A DNA stretch of 64,000 bases, from assembly GCA_030734395.1 (NCBI GenBank), contig JAUZTG010000020.1, positions 434,001-498,000 of the forward strand. Reading direction: 5' to 3'. Positions 22,735-35,221 of this stretch are shown here, piece by piece. The position numbers and the translations under genes are program-made. The notes below the pieces were generated by a model. That model did no database searches. It was given only the letters and a program-made list of their open reading frames with translations, and had not been told where the DNA came from. Each line of letters starts with the position of its first letter. Position 1 is the first letter of the stretch. This DNA is from Sarocladium kiliense (lineage: Eukaryota; Ascomycota; Sordariomycetes; Hypocreales; Sarocladiaceae).

Positions 22735-25700
22735 TGCACCAGGTCAGCACTCAAGAGCGCCAAACTTGGTAAGGATCCTGCTGTGTTGGGCCGTGCAGAA
22801 GAGAGAGCGGTGTTGTAGACGTGGACACCGTTCTCAACGATGATGCAAATCGTGAAGTTGTTCGGGACTGTGGATGTGACTGAGCCGGTAATGTGAAGAC
22901 CACGTAGAAGCACGGCAAGGTGCTGTATAAGAGAGGTCAGGGTTGAAATAGGTGAGAGGGCTTCGTGACAAAAGTTCAATGAGGAACCGCCGGAAGGGTA
23001 ATATAAGTAAGGACGAAATGCCGGTGGACTAGGCGATGTCCTGGCAGACACCCCCATCTGGGGGTGAGAAGTACAAGCCACGACCGCCATCAGGGATGGA
23101 TCAGCTAACAATGATTCACAGGGGCACCATTTGAGCGGGCGGTGACTTGTGCTGAGGCTACGACATGGGGCAGGAGTTGATCACCTAGGGACGAACAAGG
23201 AAACGTCGATGCGGCGAACAAAACCCAGTGTCCGGGCTGACAAGGGCGCTCCGTTCCAGCAAGCAAACCCCCCTTGCCCGCCTCGCGGCTACCGGCCTGG
23301 GCTCCATGAGCAACACTTTGAAGGTGGGGTGTTGGTGTATTAGCGCTCGGGGAAGAAGAAAGTGTGCAACAAGTGGGCTTTGGGCCCATGGTACTTTGAG
23401 GATACCTTCTCATCCAGGGCAGGGGTCCGGGTGTCTCTGGGGGCCATTGGCAGCCCTGTCCCAGACAGAACGCTCCCAGCACGCTGGGCGAGCCCCGACA
23501 GGGTGGTGTGAAGATGTGGGTTAAGTGAGGGAGGGAGGGTGTGGGCGCGAGCGTGGGACCTACCTAGCCTAACGCCCCCTTACTTTACCTTACCTACTCG
23601 TACTTTGCGGTGTGAGGAGTGGATGTGACCAAGGGTGGATGCCGATGTCGTCGTGAGAGCTGTCACAAAATCAGAGGAATTCATCGAGCCGCCCTTTGAG
23701 TCTTGTGGATTCGTGCGACGTTCGTGGAACCTGTCGGCACGTTGTAGTGTGGCGTTCTCTGTCCCAACGTATCTCTGAAGGGTTCGTCTCAGCTGTCAGT
23801 ATCGAGCCTATCATAGCTTCGACGCATCCGAGTTCGTTTCAAATCGCCCAGAACCGGCATTCTGGTGAACAACTCTCTAGAGTAGCGGGACGGAGATACG
23901 ATCAGCGCAATGTCGGCCGAGAGGTGCCTCACCGACTATGTTTGGTGGCTAGACGTGTGCCGCGGACATGTAAGCTGAAGGCTGCTGTCATTGGACCCCA
24001 TTAACACGAATGATGGGATGCTGGCATGTTGTGATCCGCATCCTCTTCGGTAACATCACTCACTGGCTTCGGACGGAGAGCCTCATCATAGAAACCCCCA
24101 ACCAGGCAAGTCACGAGAGCGCCTTTGATGACATGGCAGGTCCACGTTGGTTGTTCGGCGTAGCACGGTCGCGCCCATCCCGCTGCCAACCATTTTTTGC
24201 ATGACGCTGACTGCAGATGGTGGACCATTGGGAAGCACCGGACACGCGCTACTCCTGGTTGCACGTAGGCGGTGAAGAACCAACCCATGACTCTTGCGAG
24301 GAAAACAAGGGTGACATGTCGCGAGCTTCACCCGCTGGCAACATTGCCTTTGCTGTTGACATAGGAATATCCACGCGAGGACCAGTTGAACGCAGGTTGC
24401 ACGACATGTCAGCTGCAGCTTGTGGCAAGGCTGTGCAAACCGCATGCAGGCATGTCTGACCGAATTGTCACATCAGTCATGACTCAAGCCGTCCCGAAGA
24501 AAGGCTTCCGTCACCAGAAATTGGGCATAAACACGTTTCTCTAAGGTAAGTGTTTGACGTAGGCCCAGATGGTCGATTCAATTCCGCACCTCAATCGCCG
24601 CAATCCCTTATGGTCACGACAGTCGTGCAGTATCAATCGTATTGTTACTGGAAGGCTTGGAGCCCCGCCACAACCATCGACAGGGTCTATGGCACTCGAC
24701 CGACCCAAGGACCTTCTCTTTGCTATGCTCATCGAAGCCGGGATATATCACTTTGGTAGAGTCTTCAGAGCCTTCGTGGGAGCTGTCGGAAGTGTGCGTC
24801 GTACAGCAATGGCACGCAGGCACGCAGGCACGCAGTGCTATCGTCGGCATACGGCCACAGCAAATCCCAACTTGGACAGCCAGGGCTGCAAGGCGTCGTG
24901 AGCCGCATGCCATTTGCGTAATTTCAAGCAAGGCGTCTGTAGGCTAGAGTGTCGGAAGTGTGCATGATTGGCATACCCGCCACGTGTAAGTCTGCACCGA
25001 CAGATCCCTCATCTGCAAGCCGTTGCATCCTCAGCAGTGCCACAAATCACAGGACCATCGCCGCTCTCTAATGGGAAGGATTCGACTGGAATACAGCCTC
25101 AGTAAACTGGCAGAATGAGGTAAACTTGCTGGACACATGACTGAGGGCAATACGTTGGGTACGACCTGAAGAAGTAATGCACTTGGGGCGGATGCATCGC
25201 GAGGTGCTGGCTCTAAAATTTCTCGTTCTTGGGCTTCTTTGGCAAGCAGAAGTGACTTGAGGTGTGGACATATGAATGAGGCCACTCATCCTTGTCTGAG
25301 CTCTATAGCGCGCCACCAAGACACTTGGGCAAAAAAGTGATCGGCGGTCTCCCTCCAGTCCTACGGCGTCGACGACGTTAATAGTGGCTTGCCGAAACGA
25401 GCGGTCAGGGGCTCGGGGAATGTCAGAGCGCGCAGGTGCCTGAGAAGCCGCCCTTCTCGAATCCTCAAAAACCTGGTGCCCCACGACTGATGGCTTCCCA
25501 CGTGGATACAGCGACCCCGCTGCGAGTGCACTGTGCCTCAAAAGGGCGGTGATGCAGACGAGCCCTCGCGGACCACCATCAGGGTTTTATCACTGCGTTT
25601 TGATGAGAGCTACTTGTCGATCCGCGGCCAGTGGTGTTCTCAGCACAAGCCATTGCCAATGTCTCCGTAAGCCAACTTGTGGGAGGCGTGTCGACCCGGG

Positions 25701-28658
25701 ATCCATTCATCGTACCGAGCCTGGACATGTCTTCGCGAACCACTCAATCCTTCACAAGAAATTGGACGGCAACTGTTGGTGCTGGGGAGTTGCCAAGCGG
25801 ACAATTGGACACGAGGATGGCTGTGGCCGCGTGAAACCTGAACTCTGTCAGAGGCGGGTAGAGGTGTCGCTGAGCCCGGTTCAGCATCCGGATCAATAGG
25901 AGCTCATCCCGGGAGCCTTTTGTGGATGGAAATTACTGCGTCCCGACTGGTTTGTGCACTGGTGGGAGCAAGAAGATCGGTCCAGTGATTGGCGCGCCCC
26001 GTTTCCGATGTAAGGTTCCAACGTCTGCTTCATAAATTGAGACCATGTGACTCAAGGACGAATAAGCGATATCATTTTTGATTTCTCCTGTTGGTCTTCC
26101 AATGTTGTGCGAAGCGAGGGCTTCTCTTCGGTAGGAAAGGGAATGGATGCGAGCCTAATGTACAGTCGGATAGCACTTGAATTGTCACTGCCCAGTATGC
26201 GGGCCCGGTTCACATTGTGCGACCGGTACTCTTGTGTGTTCTCCATCATTGCAACCCCAAAAACAAAACTCAAACCGCGCCAGAGCCATTGGCGATGTGC
26301 ATGACGAATGTACTCGCGTGTACCCAAATAGCTGTAATGGCCTGAGCGGACCCTGCCGGGTTGCAGTCATGGAGGGGGCCCAGGCGTATGGCACAGCATG
26401 CATGTCAACCATGCGGCATGCAGCAACAGACAGGGCTTCTGGCTGGTGAGGAGAACCCGACAAGCTGGAACGGCCCAGGAGTTGCCTGTTGAGGTTGCAT
26501 CAGCGATATGTGATCTCTTGTCCACATGATGCCCTTGTCGGTCCAGTATGGAGAGTGCTGAGGGGTCTATTCTGCACATACCTTGAGCCACGCAAGGAAT
26601 CTGTAACATCAACATCTGCAGGAAAAGCATCAGAATGTCGGTCTGCGTGCCAGCGGGCGGGTGGTTCGCTCGCTCCAAAGCTTCCGGCCGTGAGCACCCA
26701 TCGTGTCGAGGGTGTCGAGTCGGGGCTACGTACGACCACAGACTGGCGCTGTTTGGGGCTCACCGCCAGGAGGAGGCCCAAGGCAAGGCGGTCCTCGTGA
26801 TTACCTCAAGCAGGACCAGTGGATATCTGGCTCGAAAAGGGGGGAAGCCGGCAGAGGGTTGCGCCTTCTTCCTGCCTGCCAGGTTCCGCACGAGTAGAAT
26901 GTGCTTCTGTGGTGGTACCCAGGCATCCATATCCACCTGGTGACACCCAGCGGAACACAGGCGAGTGGAACTGGAGGGCAGCAGGGCAGGACTGGACTGG
27001 GCCGGACTGGACAGGGTAGACCAGACCAGAACAGAGGGGTCACAGCGGGCCAGGGGAACACAAATGCTCGTGTCGTCATGCCTATCGCCGGAGAAAACAG
27101 CCCAAGCCAGACCGGGCATCTGATTCGCCTGCCACAAGGCCTTCCAGATTCCCGGGGAGCGTCCCTGGTGCTTCCGCCATCCGCGAAATAAGGGGCGGGG
27201 TGGCTCTACATAGGCGTGGGGGTGTCACTAAGCGCGCCTGATCAGCAGCGAAAGCTGACGGGGCCGGGGGGGCAATGGCGCTGGCGCCAGCGCCGGTGCT
27301 GCTGCTGGTTCTGCTACTCGCGCCTCATTCTTAGCACCAAGGCCGGCCCTGGTGCTCATTCAGTCTCCTGGGCCGATGCTCTCCCCATTTTATTCGGCAT
27401 GAAGAAGCAAAGAGACGACAAAATGTGACAGATCCGTGACGAGGGAGCAACGCCTGTTTCTGTGTTTGATTGCCTGGCGCTAGCATGTCAATCGCACTTT
27501 TACAAGCACCGCTTCAACCTCAATCCATAGGCTGTGCCCAACTGCTACGTTTTGGTTAATGCACTCTTTACCGGCAAGTGTCGTATTTATGATGCAACTA
27601 ACGATCTGTGAGCTCGCTATTCCGGCGAATAGGCTTCGATCACAAGTTGGACAGGCAAATGCAACAGTAAGCGAGATGCCAGAACTGTTGGCCTGATCAC
27701 CCAAATTTCCCGTGTCGGGTCAGCTGACAGATCCCGTGCCAACCTTCGTGCCTCGACCGTCGGACTTTCTCAGCTTAGGACACCCCTTGCGAACGTCTTG
27801 GACTTCATCCAACGGATTCCACACCATCTCTAGCACCTCCGTGCCCCGGATCCCTGGCGACCAGCCACCCTGCTAGTGTGCCATTGTACTGGTTCCCCCG
27901 GTGTCTTGACCCTCCTGTTCTAAGGAGAGATAATGTGGTGGCGTTATGCCTCGAGATTATTCTCAGAGTGTCGTCCAGCCCAACCGTATGATGCCTGCAC
28001 TTCTAAGGCTTTTCTTGGCTAACACGAAGTCGACAGTGCTCATGTCGATCGACAATGGGGCCATCCTGTTCCGCGCCGACCAGCCCTTGCGCCAGCTCTA
28101 GTACCTTCGGGGACGTACGTATCCTCTTCCGCGTCTTGTGCCGGGCGAAAGAGAAGTCTCTGATGCTTCCAACACCATATTGGCAGAGCAGACATCATTG
28201 AATTCATATAATTTTGTTTCAAGTGACCAGGAACAACACCACAGCTGCCTACGACCACGGGGAATATGGCTGAGATCCCCGGACGAATCGAAATTTCGAT
28301 CTCTTTGGTGTCCGGTGCATTCAGTTCAAGCCGTAGGCACCGCAAATGACACGTCGATTCTTATCCCAGCCTTTCAGCCCTTCAAGTTGATTTTGTGCGG
28401 ATGCCTATGAGCACACCTCTCAAGGAGGGTGTTGTTGCGCTAACCGCTCCTGCAATGACCTCCTTTTTGTGTTGCGGCATCGCCGCTGTATCTTGTATCG
28501 GTGTAAGCATAGTATCTATATCAATTCAGCGAGATAAGAGCCAGTCTGCACGAGCAATGCAACAGATGGCTGTCTCCAATGAGAGGGCTCTCGGACCTTC
28601 GGCCGTGCTCGCCAGCTTGGTAGACTGGACCTTTCGGATACCTTGACATTGCCCATGT
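22735..28658. other. Gene-poor region
   Basis: Nearly 6 kb with no frame that I recognise as a gene. Frames are short, overlapping and rich in Cys, Arg, Ser and His, as expected of non-coding DNA. Small tandem text occurs (three copies of GGCACGCA near 24810, GGACTGG-type repeats near 26990). Together with the LINE and the next 3 kb it forms the largest gene desert of the window. Confidence 0.5.
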
Positions 28659-28672
28659 CTCGGTGACAGGTG
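28659..28672. repeat. Target-site duplication, left copy (LINE 3' side)
   Basis: CTCGGTGACAGGTG, identical over 14 bp to 30315-30328. It abuts the (TGAT) tail of the LINE, so it is the 3'-side copy of the duplication made at insertion. Confidence 0.85.
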
Positions 28673-28694
28673 ATTGATTGATTGATTGATTGAT
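28671..28694. repeat. (TGAT)6 tail at the LINE 3' end
   Basis: Six perfect TGAT units (ATCA on the element's sense strand). The first two bases also belong to the target-site duplication. A short tandem repeat instead of poly-A is a known type of LINE 3' terminus. Confidence 0.8.
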
Positions 28695-30314
28695 TCATAG
28701 ACTGTCCCAGCCGCCTTTACCGGCAGCTATGCAGCAGTACAACTATAAATACAAGGTCGAGGCCGCCCATCGTCGGCTCTCAGGTCTGACTTCCACCCCA
28801 CCATGAAATGTCCTGCGCCAACAGGCTGTTCACTTATCGAGTATCATCTTCCTGTCTACCTCTGGTGGGCAGCCTCTTCCTGGTTTGTATCTACAGCTAT
28901 TGAACTCGTTCAGTGTCTCTGACTTGTCCGGCCCTTCCCAGCCTTCCTTTGCTTCTGTTTGACAGTAATCACTCGTCTACGCTGAGTATGTGAGTACGGT
29001 GGATGGTACCGCCTTGAATTGCTTCAATAGGCCCGTCCTTATCATCATCTTTGCTGCTTGGACTGCTTTTGACGAGCTTCCGAGAATGCGTTTGATGTCA
29101 ACGCATGGTTGTTTGCCTGCCCACATTTTGTGTCTTTCTTCTGTCCAGTGACGGCACTCCAGGAGGACATGCCGCACCGTCTGTGGGCCATAGCCGCATT
29201 CGCATTTGTCTGTGTCTGCTTTGTTGATGCTGGCGAGATACGCCCGCAGGCCGATCTTGCCGGTGCGCATCTGTGTAATGACAGAGCTGATCGCTCTGTG
29301 TGTTCCGGCATGGAGGTCGAGGGTCGCTTTCCCTGGTTTGACGCCAAGCTTGAACAGGTCTCTGCCATGCTTGGCCTTCTCCCAGGACGCCTTCCACTCG
29401 ACCTTCATGGTTTTGCGGACAGTCGCCTTGGTTGTCGCAATGAGGGTCCTGAGGGTCTCCGGTTCTAGTCCTTCCGGGTGGTGCTCGGCCGCTTCCTTGG
29501 CTGCTTGGTCTGCTGCTTCGTTTCCGGGGACTCCCACATGTGCTGGAATCCATCGGAACTCAATATTCCATCCGAGGCTGCGGAGCTGGTCGAGGATTCG
29601 AACGGCCTCAACGAGTATGTATTGGCCTGACGGTGTTTTTGGGTTTCGGAGGGCTTGCATGGCGGCCTGGTTGTCGGTGAAGATGGCGCATTTACGGATA
29701 GTTGCATGAGCTGTCTGCATTTCTAGTAGTATCTCCAATGCAAGAACCAGGCCCCTGAGTTCCGCAGAGTACACCGTCGACGTAGCAGACGTGCCCATGT
29801 ACTGTGTTCGTTTCGCGTCACTGCCATCAGGCCGTATCCCCAGAGCGACTGCTGCAGCTCCCACGTGACCGTTGATGCCGCTTCCATCCGTATAGATGCG
29901 AATCTTATCCGTAGCAGTTGCATCGTGTTCCTTGATTGCCTCCTCTGATGATGCGGCGATGTAGACTGAAGGCGGTGTCCACCAAGGTGGCACGACGTGC
30001 GGGATGCGTTTCTCGAGCCGGTCCACCTGTAGGTCGTACTTGCGCGCCAGCATGCTTGAAAGTTGGTCGAGAGGACTTTGCAGCTCGCTCCGAACCCCAT
30101 CCCTGGACGTAGCCATGTCGACGGACGTGGGGCTGGTCCTGATGCGCAACGTGGTCTCAAGTGCTGTTTGTTCCATCTGCTGTATTATAGGGAGCAGGTG
30201 CGCTTCAACGTCGACCGCAGCCCCTGCCGTTGTCCGGAATGCGCCTGTGATGGTCTGGGCTGCTCGTCTTTGGATCCTCTGCATTGCACTGATCATCGCA
30301 CTCCCTCTTCCAGA
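28673..30314 (-). mobile_element. 5'-truncated Tad1-like non-LTR retrotransposon (LINE)
   Basis: About 1.64 kb between two 14-bp direct repeats, oriented on the minus strand with its 3' end at the left. It carries the end of the reverse transcriptase ORF, a complete RNase H domain and a Cys/His tail, then about 300 bp of 3' untranslated sequence and a (TGAT)6 tail. The endonuclease and the catalytic core of the reverse transcriptase are missing. Abrupt 5' loss with intact target-site duplications is the normal outcome of incomplete target-primed reverse transcription. The open frame shows no stop codons, so the copy has not been visibly damaged by repeat-induced point mutation. The placement in the Tad1 clade (as in Neurospora Tad and Colletotrichum CgT1) is by domain order and residue pattern. 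Confidence 0.85.
28977..30314 (-). pseudogene. LINE ORF2 3' fragment: RT C-terminus, RNase H, zinc-knuckle tail
   Basis: 446 codons including the stop, open throughout. It opens with the region after the RT palm (MQRIQRRAAQTITGAFRTT). The RNase H domain shows its four acidic positions in order: IYTDGSG, then YSAELRGLVLALE, AIFTDNQAAMQAL and WIPAHVGVPGNEAADQAAKE. It ends with a Cys/His motif, CECGYGPQTVRHVLLECRHW, found at the C-terminus of many LINE polyproteins. The frame continues in register through the duplicated target site to an ATG at 30362 that lies in flanking host DNA, so the first 16 codons of that longer frame are not part of the element. It is not expected to support transposition because the reverse transcriptase is incomplete. 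Confidence 0.85.
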
Positions 30315-30328
30315 CTCGGTGACAGGTG
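30315..30328. repeat. Target-site duplication, right copy (LINE 5' side)
   Basis: CTCGGTGACAGGTG, the second copy of the 14-bp direct repeat. It sits exactly where coding similarity to the LINE polyprotein stops and so marks the 5' truncation point. Confidence 0.85.
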
Positions 30329-33300
30329 TCGGTGAGCCTAGCTTCTTCACCGAAACTAGCATTCGAACCCACCTTTATGCACCTTTGCCAATAACCATGC
30401 GTTGCACTCACCCGCAGAGACCCAAACGTTGGTTTCTGCATCGACATTGCCACTGTCTCCCTATCGCATTCGCAAGTCTTCACTCGGGATCGTCGACAGC
30501 CACTTCGCTCTGCAAATATGATTGTGTCGGATACAGGGATGTGTTATCGAGCAAGCATACACTGTTCACCATTGTCTCTTCTGAATGGCGGCGGATGAGG
30601 GCGATTGATCATGGGGTTGTGCAGCCGCCGCCTTGATCTACCGAAGTGTGCTTGATCCTTGACGCCAAGTCATGCCGCATTTCCCACAAAGGACGACCTG
30701 CAGGTCGCCCTTGCCCCTTCGACCTCAGAAACCCCGGCAAGCTGCGGTTCGCCTGCACTATGGTGAACAAGCATTACGTGGCCATCTGGGCGAACCAGTC
30801 AGACGAATAATTGCCTGCTCTTGAACTTGGGGATGTATCCCGAGCCAGCCAAATCATGGCGTCCGCGGGCTTTTGGCATACGACTACAATACAGTTTTGC
30901 CTGTCGGTCAAGCCGCGGCTTATCAAACTGCAACTGGTTGAATTTGACGTGCATTAGTTTGGGAAGAAGTGAGATGAGGGGTGTGATTTTTGTATGCAGC
31001 CTCTTCCTGTCGTCAACGTACGAGGCGTCAATTCGTATCGTCGGCACCGAGCGTACCCGAGCCGCCCACACACGATAACGATATCTTGTCTCCCGGACCT
31101 ACTCTATTGCCAGGCAGGTTGTTTGGCCCAGGTGTTCCTACGTTGAGCTGCGCTGCGTAAAAACCCCTCAAACTGCTGATCTCACAATTTGGGTGCGATG
31201 AACCCTCTTAGAGGGTGATACCCTGTCAATATTGAGGAAGGTATCTGACTCCTAATGGGTAGCATGATTCATGTGGTTCAGAACTTCCAGTCTGAACCTA
31301 GGTACGTTGACGAGAATATGAGAGAGCAATGGCATTGGGTGGTTGGTTTCCTGGTGCACCTGCACCCTGCACTGTCGCAATATGCACGTTGACCCTTGCT
31401 TCGTGAGTCAGGAATAGTCACTTCCATGTACCTATGGTAAGGGCCGATGTTACTGGACGTTGGTAAGATTCGGGAGCAGAAACGCGCATCCCGATGTGGT
31501 GTGTATACTGTCAAGATCCAGCCTCACTTCGCGCTTGGCCAAACGCACCGGCGATGAAGCAGTCTACGTACCGAATATACTCAGACAGATTGGTGAAAAG
31601 GCATTCGCTGGTGCAACGTGCCGACCATTCATGGCTTCGACTTGGGTTTTGGTCAGAGCTTATCCTCCGCCAAGGATTGCTTCTATGGAACTTATCATGG
31701 CCCGCTCGATCGGTACCTACGATGCGGGCCGTTGGGAGCCAAGAAGTGAGCGGACCACACCGACAGGCGAGTTCTTGAACAGACCAGTCTGACCATTCCA
31801 CATTGCTACCAGAGCTTAGATTGATCATTCGCTCACCTTGCCAAGTTGGGGTCGGCGCCAGCTCACACGGATTGTCACATGAGCGGTCGAGCAGGCAACG
31901 ATGGACACCCAAGCTGCAAGTAGGCGGCAGGATGGTGGAGGGGTGTGATAAGTGACACCTACTCTCATTCCCTTGCTCTTACACCGGACAATCCGGGGGT
32001 GACATTGAAGAGCTGTAGGGAACGAGAGTGTAGCCCGAAACCAACCACAACCGGCTGTGTGGTAGAGTGTCTGGTTGCGATGAAACCACGCCCCGTGGCT
32101 CTGGATATTGAGGCTGTTGGTGACAAAGTCGGTGTCAAAGCGCCAACGCATCGTTCGTTGGGTGAACAACGCCTCGCTCCAAGCGCGTTGTGTATCACGA
32201 GCAAGCAGTGACGAGGCCCTGAGCCGAAATGGGGAGCACCAACGACAACACCATGATCAGCCGCATTCAGTAGCGACCTCGCGACCGTCTGACAGGCATA
32301 CTTGCGGGCATGATGCCGCAACAAGCAGCGCAGCCAAGATAGGACTCAGCTGTGGTCAGCCAGCAGCGGGCGTCCTAAATAGCCGTGACGAGAAGGAACA
32401 CCTCCAGTCTCAACCCAGTTGACGCTATGATCTCGTCATGTCTGGTATGCCTCGTCAGCTGTCGCGGCTAGTCGTCCCAGCCAGACCGGGGGCTGTTCGA
32501 TGATCCGCTGGTCGGTGCTGCAGCTCTCTCGATTTGGCGTTTCCAGCCCGAATCAAGCTACTTGCATACATAAAGCGAAGCGATGAAGGTTCGCCCGAAC
32601 GAATTGGCCTTGCAACTCTGGCCAAGCGCTCAGGCTCTCTGTTCAAAGACAACGAAGGGTCAGATGACACTGAGCACAATACCTCGAGCTGTCTTCCTTG
32701 CAAGTTGCTCATTGTATTCGCACCTATTCAAAACCCCTTCCACATGTATGATATCTTATGGCGAACGAGGAATATGACCGAGTTCGGGTTGCGCACGAAC
32801 CGGACATCGACCGTGGTCGTGCATACTGAAGCTGACTATTTGTTCAGCTGCCTGGGTTTCAACGGATGGAAATAGCATCCTTCCTGAGGCTACGTAGCCC
32901 GTAAGTACTGAGGGGGACGGGGTCCTTGCTGCAGTAAGACGGCAAGACGCGACGCTATTCTCGGAATCAACTGAGTCCCTGGATCACCTCAACGGGCAAT
33001 CGAGTCAAGCGGTGTCGTCTCACCTTGGGCATTTGTCAGTGTTCTGCCAGGATAGGAACATGTACTTCGTAGTTGCATCTGAATTAGCTCGCAACTGGAA
33101 GCTGATCCAGGTTCTCGGGCGGTCTGGTCTAATGGTTGATCGTCCTTCACGGTTGACTCGTCACTTGTCAATTCTCAGATTGGTCTCCCTCATGCCTGGC
33201 CTGCCCACTTTCTCGCCCCCGCCCTCGCAGCTCCCCAAACCCACCACGGCCCCTCTCGCCCCCAATTGCACCACCAATGCTCTCGGGCACCCTGCCGCGT

Positions 33301-33665
33301 CCCCTTCGCTCTCCCGCCCACGCCACACCCACCGCACTGGAAGGCACTGGACTACCACACATTTTCGCTCATCATTGCCAGGCGCTAACATTAGATTTTG
33401 ACCCCAACCGCCATCCCGGTTCTATCGAGGTTGCTTTGGCATCATCTACTACCATCAGCTCATCTCACCCTGCAGCACAGCCAGCCTAGAATCCCACGCC
33501 CGTACTGGTCTAGCTGCAATAATCGAAGACACCGCTTGACGCCGATCAGCCCGAACCATCCCTTGCGCCGGAACCGCCGTCGATCGACGCCTTTCCCACT
33601 TTCTGCTGTTGGCCGTCGCATTCTCGGAAGCATACAGACACACACTCCGTCTAGGGTGGCACAAC
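30329..33665. other. Gene-poor region and leader of the CCDC124-like gene
   Basis: I recognise no gene in the first 2.8 kb. From about 33180 the plus strand is C-rich (for example CTCGCCCCCGCCCTCGCAG), which fits the promoter and 5' leader of the gene starting at 33666. Confidence 0.5.
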
Positions 33666-34448
33666 ATGGCTGGCAAGAAGGGCGATAACACCAAGAAGGT
33701 CGCGGGCAACGCTCGCAAGGCCGAGCAAGCCGCCCAGAAGGCTGCTGCCGCGGACAGAGCTGCCGAGGCCGCTGAGGCTGACAAGTGGTCCAAGGGCAGC
33801 AAAAGCAACGCAAAGAAGTACGTCATAACCCAGCACGGTGGCTACCCCCTTGTCTTTGTCTCAGCAAACATCAACTACCTATTACTTCTGCTTTTGAGAT
33901 TTCAGACGAAGCTAACACGAGCTGTGACTAATAGGGAGGCCGAGGAGGAGAAGAAGGCTGAGGCCGCCCGCAAGAAGGCCGAGAAGGATGCTCTGCTAAA
34001 AGCAGAAGAGGAAGAGACTGGCGGACGAAACGAGCCGAAGAAGGGCAAGCAGGCGGTCAAGAAATCTCGCGGTCTCGACCTGTCGCAGCTTGATGGCGAC
34101 AAGCCATCAGCCCTCAACGCCTCAGGTATCGATAATGCCCTCGATGCCCTGTCCCTTACGAACAATAGCGAAGAGTCGAAGATCGACAAGCATCCCGAGA
34201 AGCGCTTCCCTGCTGCGTTGGCCAAGTACGAGGAGCGAAGATTGGCGGAGATGAAGGCTGACGGCAGCGGCACCGGCCTGCGGCTGGATCAGCGGAAGCA
34301 GCGCATTCGCAAGGAGTTTGAGAAGAGCCCTGAGAATCCCTTCAACCAAGTCACAGCGGCATATAATGCATCGCGGGGAGATCTGACCGACCTAAGGGCA
34401 GCAGAGAAGGCTAAAATTGATGCGCGGCTGGGCAACGGGAAGTCTTAG
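33666..34448 (+). CDS. CCDC124-like ribosome-associated coiled-coil protein
   Basis: Two exons (33666-33817 and 33935-34448) split by a 117-bp intron give 221 residues. The start MAGKKGDNTKKVAGNARKAE is the conserved Lys-rich N-terminus of the CCDC124 (DUF1014) family. The open frame that ignores the intron carries a hydrophobic insert with no counterpart in the family. A long Lys/Glu/Ala coiled coil (EAEEEKKAEAARKKAEKDAL) is rejoined across the intron. The C-terminal domain keeps the conserved patterns HPEKRFPAALAKYEERRLAE, GLRLDQRKQRIRKEFEKSPE and NPFNQVTAAYN. Human CCDC124 and the functionally related yeast Lso2 bind non-translating 80S ribosomes and help recovery from dormancy, so a cytosolic ribosome-linked role is likely. 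Confidence 0.9.
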   Translation: MAGKKGDNTKKVAGNARKAEQAAQKAAAADRAAEAAEADKWSKGSKSNAKKYVITQHGGYPLVFVSANINYLLLLLLRFQTKLTRAVTNREAEEEKKAEAARKKAEKDALLKAEEEETGGRNEPKKGKQAVKKSRGLDLSQLDGDKPSALNASGIDNALDALSLTNNSEESKIDKHPEKRFPAALAKYEERRLAEMKADGSGTGLRLDQRKQRIRKEFEKSPENPFNQVTAAYNASRGDLTDLRAAEKAKIDARLGNGKS

Positions 34449-35221
34449 TGGTGCAGGTTATGGAGGGAGTTTGAATAGCGTCAGGCGACACAGGATCGCC
34501 ATTGCGACACGGTCCAAAAGCTTATCCGTTATGATTATAGAGATATGTCCTTTGTATTATGTCCGATTTTCACCTGGTGACTTATGCTCAAACTATTTAC
34601 ATATTTCATTGACGCTTGGGGCTCGCATGCTATGCAGCCTACCATCTACCCCGCCATCGCGCCGGAAGCTGTCAGTCACTCAGACTTTCACCCCGCCATC
34701 AACGTCGCGGCAGAAACCCAGACCGCCTTCTCTCCTGAGCGAGCTTGGACCCTGAGTGCACGCGCTTGAGCTCCCTGACACAACCCTGTATCAACCTCAT
34801 CATGCGGCCTTCAACTCACCTCTGAACATCTGAGAGCACCTCCGGCAGGACCGTAGCTGTCTTTTGCACCGATGACAACACTTGCATTGGGCAATTTGCC
34901 CTCCTTACGGAGGCAGCATCTTCTTTCTGAATTGTGAGCCGGACACCACCTGCTCTTGGGAGTAGCCACTGATATGTCGAGCAGTGCTGGCTTGAAGCAA
35001 GCTTGCCCCGAAGGAGTCTTCATTAGCCTAACTCCCGACGACCCGGCTTTATGGGCTGGTGTTCTCTTCGTGCGCGATGGTGTGAACGACCGCTTAATTG
35101 ATCAAGGGTTCCTCACTAACGTTGGGGAGCAGGACCATACGCGCCGGCGATCCTAAGATTCCAGATAGCGTTCCCTGATTCATATCCTAGACTACCGCCT
35201 CTATTCACCTTCACGACCGAC
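34449..35221. other. Intergenic region
   Basis: Spacer between two plus-strand genes. I see no coding signal. Confidence 0.5.

Noticed and set aside
22731..23111. A 126-codon minus-strand frame whose TGA overlaps the MFS start codon (ATGA).
   Set aside because: The peptide looks like non-coding leader translation with no family resemblance; overlap with the ATG is probably chance.
25068..25541. A 157-codon minus-strand frame in the gene desert.
   Set aside because: No recognisable motif, Ser/Arg-rich throughout, no supporting splice sites or start context.
30361..30440. GGTTCGAATGC on the minus strand, resembling a tRNA B box.
   Set aside because: The T-arm stem does not pair (GG against GC) and no matching acceptor or D arm is found 50-60 bases away.
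33115..33170. GGTCTGGTCTAATGGTTG, resembling a tRNA A box.
   Set aside because: No proper B box at the right distance and no acceptor stem could be formed.
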